From assembly GCA_021405325.1 (NCBI GenBank), contig QWII01000007.1, forward strand, positions 62,001 through 126,000: 64,000 nucleotides of DNA, written 5' to 3'. A program made the translations under genes and the position numbers. The DNA comes from Caldilinea sp. CFX5. GTDB taxonomy: Bacteria; Chloroflexota; Anaerolineae; Caldilineales; Caldilineaceae. Below, one piece after another: positions 1 to 8,269 of this stretch (position 1 is its first letter; the number at the start of each line of letters is the position of its first letter). The notes beneath the pieces are model-generated. The model saw only the letters and a program-made list of their open reading frames with translations, was not told where the DNA came from and made no database searches.

Positions 1-1
1 G

Positions 2-1351
2 ATCACCCAAGATCTGGCCGCCGGCCCGCGCGGTCTCTGGACGCTGCGCACCGCCTACAAGCCGGAGAGCAACGAGTTGACCGTCGGCCATCTCTGGGTC
101 TGGACCGAACGCTCGACCTGGAACCCGGTCGGCGGTATTGGTGATGTTTACAGCAGCGACATCTACCGCCAATTGAGTGACCCGACCCTGTGGAATGACC
201 CCTTTACCGGCATTCCCCAACCCTTCCGTGTCAGTTACGCGGTCGAATCCGCCGGTCCCGATGGCAAACTGGCAGTGCCGGCCGATGCCTTCCTCTGGGA
301 CGCCAAAGCCGGCAAATGGCAGACCGTCGGCGAAGGGGTGGAAGCGGTCAGCAAAGTCACCTATGACTACAGCAAATTCTTTAGCGCCAACTTCCATCAC
401 GGCCAACGGATCACAATGGCCGATCTGCTCTACTCGCTCTACCAGGGCTTTGACATCTCCTATAACCCGGAGAAGGCCAAGATCGAAACGGTGATGGCCG
501 TCACCGCCCGCCCGACCCTGGAGACCTTCCGTGGCTACCGGGTGGTCGATGAGAACCACATTGAGGTCTATGTGGACTTCTGGCACTTTGACGACAACTA
601 TATCGCCGCTTATGCCACCCCGTCCGGCGTCGGTACGCCGTGGGAACTGCTCTACACGCTGGATGATCTAGTCTTCAAACAGCGCCGCGCCGCCTATAGC
701 GATACCGCCGCCGCCCGCTTTAATGTACCGTGGATCAGCCTGGTGCTGGATCGCGACGCCCGCCTGGTGCGCAAAGCCATGCTCGATTTACAGCGCAAAA
801 AGGCGTTCCCCGAAGCTGTCTTCACCTTGCCTGGCGCTGGTAAAAGCTTGATCGACGGTAAAGCCGCCGAAGCCCGCTACAAGGCCACCCTCGACTGGTT
901 TAGCAAGTATGGTCATCTGATCATCAGCAACGGCCCCTTCTTCCTGGCTCGGTATGACCCGCCGGCCCAATTCGCCGAGTTGGACGCCTTCCGCGACCCG
1001 ACTTACCCCTTCACGGCGGCGGATCTCTACCGCGGCGCACCGCAACTGATCGAGTTTGGCGAAATCAACGCTGAGCCGATTGTATTGGGTGAAGCCTACG
1101 AAGCCACCTTCACCCTCGACGGACCGGGTAAACTGGCGCTGCGCTATCTGCTGGTTGATGCCGCCACGGATGCAATTATCACTCAAGGCGAGGCTACGGC
1201 TACTGATGATAACAAATTCAGTGTCAGCTTGACCGAAGATGAGACCCTGGAGATGGACTTTGGTCTCTACCGCCTGGTGCTGGTGGCGACGAGTGATGAA
1301 CTGGCACAGTTGACGGAACGGCAAGTCGAGATCGAGGCGGATTTACAGTAA
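2..1351 (+). CDS. ABC transporter solute-binding protein, family 5 (3' part)
   Basis: This is the C-terminal part of an extracytoplasmic binding protein of the family that captures peptides, opines or nickel for DppBC/OppBC-type importers. The frame is open to the left window edge (reading from base 2), so the true start lies outside. The TTG at 77 is only an internal codon. The protein shows the usual aromatic-rich SBP_bac_5 sequence and then an extra beta-rich tail of about 100 residues (around 1060-1351) after the lobe ends. Two permease genes of the same system follow about 1.1 kb downstream, separated by three unrelated small genes. The substrate cannot be read from the sequence. Family assignment is fairly sure because of the neighbouring permeases. 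Confidence 0.8.
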   Translation: MTQDLAAGPRGLWTLRTAYKPESNELTVGHLWVWTERSTWNPVGGIGDVYSSDIYRQLSDPTLWNDPFTGIPQPFRVSYAVESAGPDGKLAVPADAFLWDAKAGKWQTVGEGVEAVSKVTYDYSKFFSANFHHGQRITMADLLYSLYQGFDISYNPEKAKIETVMAVTARPTLETFRGYRVVDENHIEVYVDFWHFDDNYIAAYATPSGVGTPWELLYTLDDLVFKQRRAAYSDTAAARFNVPWISLVLDRDARLVRKAMLDLQRKKAFPEAVFTLPGAGKSLIDGKAAEARYKATLDWFSKYGHLIISNGPFFLARYDPPAQFAELDAFRDPTYPFTAADLYRGAPQLIEFGEINAEPIVLGEAYEATFTLDGPGKLALRYLLVDAATDAIITQGEATATDDNKFSVSLTEDETLEMDFGLYRLVLVATSDELAQLTERQVEIEADLQ

Positions 1352-1363
1352 CGGGATGGTAAC

Positions 1364-1708
1364 ATGGACAGCCAAGAGTGGTACAAGGCAATCATCCAAC
1401 AGATTCTTGCCGAGCATGTAACGTCCACGCCGAAAGAAGAGAGTATCGAAACCTTCGCTGTTTGTGATGACAAGGGTGGACACTATATGTTGGTAGAAAC
1501 TGGCTGGCAATATCCGCGCCGCCTCTATAATGTTGTCTTTCACATTCGATTGAAAGATAACAAAATATGGATTGAGGAAGACTGGACGGAAAGCGGTGTT
1601 GCGCGAGAATTGTTGGCAGCAGGAGTGTCCAAAGATACTATTGAACTTGGCTTTCAACCCCCAGAGATGAGACCCTACATTGAATGGGGTCTTATCACAA
1701 CAAAGTAA
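1364..1708 (+). CDS. xisI: XisI-like protein
   Basis: The 114-residue protein matches the XisI family (fdxN element excision controlling factor) in length and in its core: 'VETGWQYPRRLYNVVFHI', then 'KIWIEEDWTE', then 'GVSKDTIELGFQPPEMRPY'. In heterocystous cyanobacteria XisI acts with XisH in control of a developmental DNA excision, but most relatives lie outside any such element and their role is unknown. XisH normally sits directly upstream; here it is absent and the gene follows an ABC binding-protein gene by 12 bases. Base composition is clearly more AT-rich than the flanking transporter genes, which suggests transfer. ATG start at 1364. Confidence 0.85.
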   Translation: MDSQEWYKAIIQQILAEHVTSTPKEESIETFAVCDDKGGHYMLVETGWQYPRRLYNVVFHIRLKDNKIWIEEDWTESGVARELLAAGVSKDTIELGFQPPEMRPYIEWGLITTK

Positions 1709-1721
1709 GTTGGTTTGGTTC

Positions 1722-2015
1722 ATGAAGCTGCGATTCTACATCGATCCTGTAACTGATCTTCCGCATATTTATAAGCACAATGTTGACGAAGACGAAGTTT
1801 GGGATATACTGACAAGCCCAGAAGAGATCCGTCGCAATAAGGATGACTCTAAGATTGCCATTGGTCAGACTCAAACTGGGCGTTACTTACGGGTAATCTT
1901 CAAGGTTGATACAGTAAATCGTGCGCTCTTTGTAATCACTGCCTACGAGCTTGACGGCAAACCGTTACTGGCATATCGTCGACGGAAAGAAAAGAAGAAA
2001 GGACGAAGAAGGTAA
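1722..2015 (+). CDS. DUF4258/BrnT-like small protein (possible toxin)
   Basis: The protein is 97 residues from the ATG at 1722. An earlier in-frame ATG at 1680 would overlap the xisI end by 29 bases and adds no conserved sequence. It begins 'MKLRFYIDPVTDLPHIYKH', continues through an 'EVWDIL' helix and the block 'SKIAIGQTQTGRYLRVIF', and ends in a very basic tail of Arg and Lys. This is the layout of the DUF4258/BrnT-like fold, known in RelE-like toxins and related proteins often paired with short acidic antitoxins. The next gene, two bases downstream, has that character. Toxin function is inferred from fold likeness and pairing, not shown by the sequence. Confidence 0.6.
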   Translation: MKLRFYIDPVTDLPHIYKHNVDEDEVWDILTSPEEIRRNKDDSKIAIGQTQTGRYLRVIFKVDTVNRALFVITAYELDGKPLLAYRRRKEKKKGRRR

Positions 2016-2017
2016 AG

Positions 2018-2461
2018 ATGGAAAATGTTTTTCCGCCAGGTTGGGACGAAGAACGAGTGCGCGCCCTCATCGCTTACCATGAGAGTCAGATGGAAGATCA
2101 GGTTGCAGAAGAAGTAGAGGCAGATCCGGGGCGTAAGGGAGAAACGCTGATGTCCATACCGCATGGTTTACTCTCTGTCGTCCTCGATCTGCTTGAGCAT
2201 TATGAGCAAGCCCAGACTACGGCATTGAAGGAAACAACAGAACCAATAACTACGCCTTTTGCGGTTACACTCCCGGCCGTTGTAGAAGATGGGCAAGTGA
2301 AATTAGGAACCTCGGCTACATTGGCCGAAGGAACGAATTTGCTGGTTACTGCTTTGTCTTATGACCCTGGCGCCATTGACGTACCGCGTGGACCATCGGC
2401 TCTGGATGCGATCTGGGAGAATGACGAAGACGATGTTTATGCCGAGTTGCTAAGAGTCTGA
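2018..2461 (+). CDS. Antitoxin-like acidic protein, apparently composite
   Basis: The 147-residue acidic protein follows the DUF4258-like gene by two bases, so they are probably co-translated. Residues 1-60 ('PPGWDEERVRALIAYHESQ', then an IPxGL helix) look like the short proteins that accompany DUF4258-like genes. Residues 85-147 look like a second antitoxin: a 'VVEDGQVKL...LAEGTNLLV' strand pair as in DUF104/AbrB-like antitoxins, and a tail 'ALDAIWENDEDDVYAELL' of the kind seen at the end of MazE/PHD-type antitoxins, which binds the toxin. I read it as a fusion of two antitoxin modules. The role is inferred from context. No stop codon or frameshift separates the two parts. Confidence 0.5.
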   Translation: MENVFPPGWDEERVRALIAYHESQMEDQVAEEVEADPGRKGETLMSIPHGLLSVVLDLLEHYEQAQTTALKETTEPITTPFAVTLPAVVEDGQVKLGTSATLAEGTNLLVTALSYDPGAIDVPRGPSALDAIWENDEDDVYAELLRV

Positions 2462-2495
2462 TTCATGATTACAGTAATTCTATAGAGTCATTCCT

Positions 2496-3554
2496 GTGTC
2501 ACTTCTACGTCCACTCGCCCTACGCGCCCTAACCATGATCGGCGTCTTTTTTGTCGTCATGCTCATGCTTGTCCTCACCCTCGGCTTGACCGGCTACTCT
2601 GACCGGATTCTCAACGCCGTGGTGGGGGAACAACTGCGCGCCGAACGCACTTCGCTGGCCGAGACCATCCGCGACCCCGACCAACTGGAAAAGGTGTTGG
2701 CTGACCGCAAGAAAGAGTTTGAAGCCTTCTATGGCCTGGACAAACCCTGGTGGGTGCGCCTGCCCGGCATGGTGCTGCGGGTGATGACCCTCGACCTGGG
2801 CGAGGCGCGCAACCTGCGCAGCTTTGAGGGCAGCAACCGCGTCATCGACATTGTACTGGAGCGGCTGCCCAATACGATGTTGCTATTGACCACGTCGCTC
2901 TTTATCACCGCCGCCATCGGGTTGAGTCTGGGCGCGTATATGGCAACCCAGGCCGGCACCTGGCTGGATCGCTTCATGTCCGGCTTCGCCGCCGTCTCCT
3001 TTGCCATCCCGACCTGGTGGATCGGCATCTTGCTGATTCTCTTTCTCTCGGTGCGCTGGCGGATCTTGCCCTCCGGCGGCATGTATAGCACCCCGCCGCC
3101 GCTTGAACAGGGGGAGCGCTTCCTGGATTTGGTCAAGCACGCGCTCTTGCCGGTGCTGACGCTAGTCTTGGTGAGCATTGGCCCCTATATCTACGCCGTG
3201 CGCACCATCACGCTCAACATCGCCCAGGAAGATCATGTCAACATTGCCCGCGCCAAAGGGTTGCCCGAACGGCGGGTGCGCACCCGCCACATTCTGCGCG
3301 TCGCTGCGCCGCCGATTGTCACCGGGTTGATCTTTGGACTGGCCGGCTCGCTGTCGGGGTCGATCCTGGTGGAGACGGTCTTCAACTGGCAGGGCATGGG
3401 GCGGCTCTACTATGACACCCTGGCCGGCACCCCCGATGAGAATGTCATTGTCGCGTTGACCTTTGTTTTCACGCTGATGTATGTTGGCATTCGGATTTTG
3501 TTGGAAGTGTTGTATGTCTTTTTAGACCCGCGGGTGCAGTATCTGGATTCGTAG
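2496..3554 (+). CDS. ABC transporter permease, DppB/OppB type
   Basis: This inner-membrane permease is one half of the channel of a family-5 importer. The 352-residue protein starts at GTG 2496 (an ATG at 2535 is possible but would cut the first membrane segment). It has an N-terminal membrane helix, a long extracytoplasmic loop (about residues 35-110), and then five hydrophobic segments. The cytoplasmic coupling (EAA) loop is visible as 'NIARAKGLPERRVRTRHILR'. Loop and helices follow the DppB pattern. The partner permease starts 19 bases downstream. No ATPase gene lies between or after them in this window, so the ATPases are encoded elsewhere, perhaps upstream of the binding protein. Confidence 0.88.
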   Translation: MSLLRPLALRALTMIGVFFVVMLMLVLTLGLTGYSDRILNAVVGEQLRAERTSLAETIRDPDQLEKVLADRKKEFEAFYGLDKPWWVRLPGMVLRVMTLDLGEARNLRSFEGSNRVIDIVLERLPNTMLLLTTSLFITAAIGLSLGAYMATQAGTWLDRFMSGFAAVSFAIPTWWIGILLILFLSVRWRILPSGGMYSTPPPLEQGERFLDLVKHALLPVLTLVLVSIGPYIYAVRTITLNIAQEDHVNIARAKGLPERRVRTRHILRVAAPPIVTGLIFGLAGSLSGSILVETVFNWQGMGRLYYDTLAGTPDENVIVALTFVFTLMYVGIRILLEVLYVFLDPRVQYLDS

Positions 3555-3573
3555 GGGATTGTGAGATGATTCA

Positions 3574-5007
3574 ATGCGGTTAGGTGAAGCATTCCGTGAA
3601 TTATGGCGCAGCGGGGCCGGCAAGGGAGGGTTGTTGCTCTTGCTGTTGCTCTTTGCCGGCGCCATCTATGTCCTGGCCACCTATCCGCTCGACTTTGGCG
3701 ACCGTACCTGGAGCAACCCGAACCGCTGGGTCGATAACCCCAAGGCGGCCGCGCCCATCTGGATGAATCGCCTCAACGCTGCGCCGTTGCCCGAACATCA
3801 AATTCTGACGCTGGGCGAACCGACCGAAATTAAAGAAGCGCGGGCCGGGCGGATTGAAACCTATCGTATTCCTTTCCTCTACAACTTTACCGAACCGCCC
3901 ACCTTTCTGGCCGTCACCATTGCCGATGTGAGCTATAAGGAGCGTCCACCGCTGATTTCCTTAAGCCTTGCTCGTCCGGACGGGAATGAAGTGCGCTTGC
4001 TGCGCCATGCCGTGCGTGGCCCGCGTGAGGGCGAAACTGGCCCCTTCCGCCGCTATGTGGAAGATCCGCTGCGCGTGCAACTCAGCACCGATGAGTCCAC
4101 CATTACCGCCATGCAAGAATTTTTGGCCGAAACCTTTGCGCGGCAAGTGGATGAACGAACCCTGCGCGGCCTGGTAGATCGGGCAGCTTTTGGCGCCCCC
4201 AACGAAGGCGAAGAACTAACCTTTACCCCACTTACCGGCGACTATGAACTGGTGGTGCAGGCCGCTTTTCGCGACGCCGATGACAAACTGAGTCAACTTC
4301 ATTTTGTGATCGGCGGCGGCGTCTACGGTTACATGGGCACTGACAGCCTGGGCCGCGATCTGGCGCAGGGCTTGCTCTTTGGCCTGCCCGTTGCGCTCTT
4401 TATCGGGCTGGTGGTGGCCGTGGTGGAGACGGCGATTGGCGTGGTGCTGGGCATCACCAGCGGCTACCTGGGCGGACGCACCGATCTGCTCATCCAGCGG
4501 GCGGCGGACATTGTCGCCAATGTGCCGGTATTGCCGCTGCTCATCTTCATGCTCTTTGTGATTGGGCCGAGCCTCTTTGTCATCCTCTTTGTGCTGATCG
4601 CCTTTAGCTGGCCGGGGTTGACCATTCAGATTCGGGCAATGGTCTTACATACCCGCACCAACGCCCTGGTGGAAGCGATCCAAAGTTTAGGTTCTTCCCA
4701 TAGCAGGGTGATGTTCCGTCACATCCTGCCGCAAATTGCCCCGTATGTCGTTTCCCGTCTCATCTTTGCTGCGCCGTCGGCTATTCTCGCTGAAGCAGGT
4801 CTTAGCTTTTTGGGACTGGGCGATCCATCGATCCCGACCTGGGGTCAAATCCTCGAAGCCGGTTTCCGCACCGGCGGCGTCTATGTCGGCTACTGGTGGT
4901 GGATCGTGCCGCCGGGGTTGCTGATCGTGTTGACGGCGCTGACCTTTATGCTCCTCTCGCTGGGGTTGGAACCCGTGGTGAACCCACGCCTACGCCGGCA
5001 GCGTTGA
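3574..5007 (+). CDS. ABC transporter permease, DppC/OppC type, with large insert
   Basis: Second channel subunit of the importer, 477 residues, well above the usual 280-320. The difference is an extracytoplasmic region of about 215 residues between the first membrane helix (residues 20-40) and the remaining helices. The C-terminal part is typical: 'GTDSLGRDLAQGLLFGLP' begins the permease domain, and an EAA loop runs through 'EAIQSLGSSHSRVMFRHILP', followed by 'AEAGLSFLGLG', a signature of the DppC group. Similar inserts occur in permeases of Chloroflexota family-5 systems, but I cannot assign a role to this one. It probably forms one operon with the permease upstream. Confidence 0.85.
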   Translation: MRLGEAFRELWRSGAGKGGLLLLLLLFAGAIYVLATYPLDFGDRTWSNPNRWVDNPKAAAPIWMNRLNAAPLPEHQILTLGEPTEIKEARAGRIETYRIPFLYNFTEPPTFLAVTIADVSYKERPPLISLSLARPDGNEVRLLRHAVRGPREGETGPFRRYVEDPLRVQLSTDESTITAMQEFLAETFARQVDERTLRGLVDRAAFGAPNEGEELTFTPLTGDYELVVQAAFRDADDKLSQLHFVIGGGVYGYMGTDSLGRDLAQGLLFGLPVALFIGLVVAVVETAIGVVLGITSGYLGGRTDLLIQRAADIVANVPVLPLLIFMLFVIGPSLFVILFVLIAFSWPGLTIQIRAMVLHTRTNALVEAIQSLGSSHSRVMFRHILPQIAPYVVSRLIFAAPSAILAEAGLSFLGLGDPSIPTWGQILEAGFRTGGVYVGYWWWIVPPGLLIVLTALTFMLLSLGLEPVVNPRLRRQR

Positions 5008-5050
5008 CCGCGCACCATAACCTAAATGGCGTTTACCGGTTGACGATAGT

Positions 5051-5079
5051 TTGACTTTTTCGCGTAATTGCATTACTAT
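5051..5079 (+). promoter_or_regulatory. Putative sigma-70 promoter for the 5250 gene
   Basis: TTGACT (5051-5056) and TACTAT (5074-5079) are separated by 17 bases in an AT-rich intergenic stretch, leaving a leader of about 165 bases before the next ATG. The rest of the 5008-5249 gap shows no gene. A CATAAT at 5093-5098 is an alternative -10. Confidence 0.5.
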
Positions 5080-5249
5080 TTCCCAAAATAGCTCATAATC
5101 TTGTAACCTTTTGGTCAGGTGCATGGTAAGGGGCTGCTTTTCTTTCATCTAGGCCATTCACCTAAACCATATAACCCAGCCAGCCGGGCGCGCCGTCGAC
5201 CGGCTGTAAGCGCAAAACCATCAATGTTCTATAACTGACGGAGGTTGTG

Positions 5250-8174
5250 ATGTTCACCCTGACATTTTTCTCCCGACGCCCTGGTGTAGCTCTGTGGGGA
5301 AAGCTGCTGATTAGCTTGTCCTGCTTGATCCTGTTGAGCCAAAGCGGCGCGCCGACGTCAATTGCTGCTGTCGCCTTGCATTCCCCAGCGACAAAGGCCA
5401 GTTTCCAGCCGGTGGAAACGTTCGACAGTTTAGCCATTGGCCCCTTGCATCAGCAAGGCAATTGGGTAACTTCAGGGTCAGACATTAAAGTGGCTGCTGA
5501 TCCGGATCCCAACCATAGCGGCAACCGTGTCATGTGGGTCGGTGGTCGCAATGTGCAGGCGTACAAAGCCTTTGCCGCATCGCTGGCTGACGGCGCTGTG
5601 GGCACCATTCATTTCCGCTTGCGTCGCGGGGGGCCGATCGACGGCTATGCCGGTGCATCAGCCCAAAGTGCGCCGAATGACTTCCCGGCTTTCGAGGCGC
5701 AATTTGGCGGTAAGATTACCCAGCAAGCTAATTCGTTTGTGGTGCGCGATGGTACGGTGTTTAAGGATGTATTGAATGGTTTTACCGACAACACCTGGCA
5801 TTGTGTCTGGCTTGTGGCCAATAATCAAACCGATAATTATGCCGTCTATGTCAAAGGCGGCGTCTACCCCAATACGACACGGCTTGATGCAGCCGGTGAC
5901 GCTGATTTTGGGTTTCGCAACAGTGCTTTGGGTAACGTTGGTTCGCTCCGCACCTTCTTTACAAAAGCCGGTGATAACAACAGCGGCAGCTACTATTTTG
6001 ATGATATCTATATCGACCCCACCGGCGAAAATCTGAGCGTACCCGGCACCGATTGCAGCGCTGCTTCGCTCGACACCACGCCGCCGACACTCACCTGGCT
6101 TGCGCCGGTGGATAACGGTCAGGTCTATCAGGCCGGCTGCGGTATGCTGGTGCCGATCACCGTTGCGGCGACCGATGCCGGCGGAATTAGTCGAGTTGAA
6201 TTTTGGCGATGGGATGCGGTCAATGGCGCCTATCTTCCCCTAGCGACCGATGGCACGCCCCCCTATGAAACGATCATTGATGTCTGCACGCTCAATTTCG
6301 ACTGGAATGAGATCGACGCGATCGCGGTGGACAATGTCGGTAACCAGACCAGTGGCTATATTTGGCTACGACGTAATGCGCCGCCCACTGTCAACGCCGG
6401 CGCCGACCAGACGATCACCTTACCAGCCGGTGCAACCCTGATTGGTGCTGCCACCGATGACGGTTTGCCGGACCCGCCTAATATCTTTACAGTGCTCTGG
6501 TCGCGTCTGAGTGGGCCAGGCGCCGTGACCTTTGCCGATGTCACGGATCTGGCGACAACCGCCACTTTTAGCGCCGCAGGACTCTATACGTTGCGGCTGA
6601 CGGTCGATGATGGTCAATTGGTAACAACAGACGATCTCCTTGTGGCTGTCAATAGCGGAGCCATCGCGCCGACGCCTGCTTTTGCAACAAATGTCATCAG
6701 TGGCACCAGACCGTTGCTGGTCAATTTTACCGACAAATCGCTGGGCACGATCACGAATTGGTTATGGGACTTTGGTGATGGTGGGATTAGTGTACAGCAA
6801 CATCCAAGCCATACTTATCTCACTGCCGGCGACTATACCGTCTCCCTGACTGTTTCCGGCCCTGGCGGCACCGGCACGGAAATTGCGCCGGCTTATATCC
6901 AGGTTTTCAACCCGCCGGCGCCAAGCGCGCCTACGTTGCTGCCTATTGAAAACAGCGATCTCAATGGCGCATACACCGTGGCTTGGAATCCGGTTGCCGG
7001 CAGCGCTGGCTATGAGCTACAGGAACAGTTGAACAGTGGCGCCTGGAACACGATCTACAGTGGCGTCGCTACCAGTCAGACATTGGTGGATAAAGCCAAT
7101 GGCGCGTGGTGCTATCAAGCGCGCGTGCTGGCGGCAACGGCCAATAGTGATTGGAGCAGCGCCCAGTGTACAACCGTGAAGTTGACACCAACGCCAACGG
7201 CGACTGTGCCGATTACAGTTCCGGGTACGAATGGGGCAACACTCTATTTGCCGGTGATCAATAACGACCCCACGCCAATGCCGCCACCGGTTCGCTTACC
7301 CAGTTGGCAACGCGTTAGCCAGAGCAACTTAAATCTCGCCGTGTTTACAGTGACGACGAATAACGAACTCTTTGCCGGTGAGCGCAAGGATGGCGCCTAT
7401 CCGGGCGGCATCTACCGCCGTTCCCTGGTGGGATGTCCGTTGGCGGCTGATTTCACGCGGCTCTCAGTCGTGAATGAATCAGTGTTGGGGCTAATTTTTG
7501 TCGGTTCCCGCGGGCTGGCGGCTGCGGACCAAACTAAAGGCATCTATTACACTGATGACAATGGCGCAAACTGGCAAAGAACTACGAGCGTCATCAATCG
7601 CCCGCGCACAATTGCCGCAGTCAATGGTAAGTACTACGTTGGTACGGAAGAAGAAGGCTTCTATCTGAGCGAAACGGGCGGCGCTACCTGGGCAAAACAG
7701 ACCGACAAACCGCTTTTCGTGAATGTCGTCAAACAAGATGCCAAAGATCAGACCATCCTCTGGGTGGGCGCTAATGGTGAAGGGATTTCCATCTTTACAA
7801 CCGGCATCAATCGGATTTCCCAAAACAATGACGGTTTGAGCGGCGCGGCATTGAATGTATGGGACTTTGCCTTTGACACCACCAGCATCTATGTTGCTAC
7901 CTCAGCCGGCGTCTTTTCTGGTAATGGCGCCCAGCGCTGGCAACCCTTTGGCGATTTCCCCACCACGACGCAGGTCTACAGCTTGGAGATTATGGGGGGC
8001 GCCCTCTATGCCGGCACACGCGATGCCGGTGTCTGGCGGCGTCCGCTCAACGGTAGTGAGCCATGGACGCGTTTGGGGGACGCTACCTTTACCGTGCGTG
8101 ATCTGCTTCATGAGCCAACCCATTGCCAGGGGTTATTAGCGGCAACGGCGGATGGGGTTTGGCTCTATCGCTAG
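5250..8174 (+). CDS. Secreted multidomain protein: Ig/PKD/FN3 modules and C-terminal propeller
   Basis: The predicted product is exported, about 974 residues. The ATG at 5250 has a GGAGG five bases upstream, and the N-terminus has a hydrophobic signal segment (about residues 10-40). The mature part has, in order: a jelly-roll-like concanavalin-type domain (about 50-270, 'GSYYFDDIYID'), an Ig-like domain ('DTTPPTLTWLAPVDNG'), two PKD-type domains ('PPTVNAGADQTITLPAG' and 'LWDFGDGG'), a fibronectin-III-like domain, a short Thr/Pro linker, and a C-terminal propeller-like region (about 680-975) with repeated 'YTDDNGANWQ'/'YLSETGGATWAKQ' BNR-type motifs. No enzyme motif and no wall-sorting signal were seen. 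The C-terminal region is clearly related to the protein encoded at 24870-26279. The role could be adhesion or a surface structure; this is inference. Confidence 0.75.
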   Translation: MFTLTFFSRRPGVALWGKLLISLSCLILLSQSGAPTSIAAVALHSPATKASFQPVETFDSLAIGPLHQQGNWVTSGSDIKVAADPDPNHSGNRVMWVGGRNVQAYKAFAASLADGAVGTIHFRLRRGGPIDGYAGASAQSAPNDFPAFEAQFGGKITQQANSFVVRDGTVFKDVLNGFTDNTWHCVWLVANNQTDNYAVYVKGGVYPNTTRLDAAGDADFGFRNSALGNVGSLRTFFTKAGDNNSGSYYFDDIYIDPTGENLSVPGTDCSAASLDTTPPTLTWLAPVDNGQVYQAGCGMLVPITVAATDAGGISRVEFWRWDAVNGAYLPLATDGTPPYETIIDVCTLNFDWNEIDAIAVDNVGNQTSGYIWLRRNAPPTVNAGADQTITLPAGATLIGAATDDGLPDPPNIFTVLWSRLSGPGAVTFADVTDLATTATFSAAGLYTLRLTVDDGQLVTTDDLLVAVNSGAIAPTPAFATNVISGTRPLLVNFTDKSLGTITNWLWDFGDGGISVQQHPSHTYLTAGDYTVSLTVSGPGGTGTEIAPAYIQVFNPPAPSAPTLLPIENSDLNGAYTVAWNPVAGSAGYELQEQLNSGAWNTIYSGVATSQTLVDKANGAWCYQARVLAATANSDWSSAQCTTVKLTPTPTATVPITVPGTNGATLYLPVINNDPTPMPPPVRLPSWQRVSQSNLNLAVFTVTTNNELFAGERKDGAYPGGIYRRSLVGCPLAADFTRLSVVNESVLGLIFVGSRGLAAADQTKGIYYTDDNGANWQRTTSVINRPRTIAAVNGKYYVGTEEEGFYLSETGGATWAKQTDKPLFVNVVKQDAKDQTILWVGANGEGISIFTTGINRISQNNDGLSGAALNVWDFAFDTTSIYVATSAGVFSGNGAQRWQPFGDFPTTTQVYSLEIMGGALYAGTRDAGVWRRPLNGSEPWTRLGDATFTVRDLLHEPTHCQGLLAATADGVWLYR

Positions 8175-8198
8175 GGGCATATCTATAGCAACAATAAT

Positions 8199-8254
8199 CA
8201 CAAGGATAAAAATAACCGGCGCTTTGCAAAGCGCCGGTTATTTTTATCCTTGTG
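8199..8254. terminator. Bidirectional terminator, perfect 28-bp inverted repeat
   Basis: A perfect palindrome of 56 bases without a loop lies between two convergent genes. The centre is TTTGCAAA (8226/8227), flanked by the GC-rich GGCGC/GCGCC and by A/T runs on the outside, so both transcripts get a hairpin followed by a U-rich stretch. Confidence 0.9.
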
Positions 8255-8269
8255 AAACAGCAAAGAGAT

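Noticed and set aside
5101..5118. A TTGTAAC heptamer upstream of the 5250 gene as another regulator site
   Set aside because: The second heptamer at the 11-bp position is not present, so the pilin-promoter arrangement is not met.
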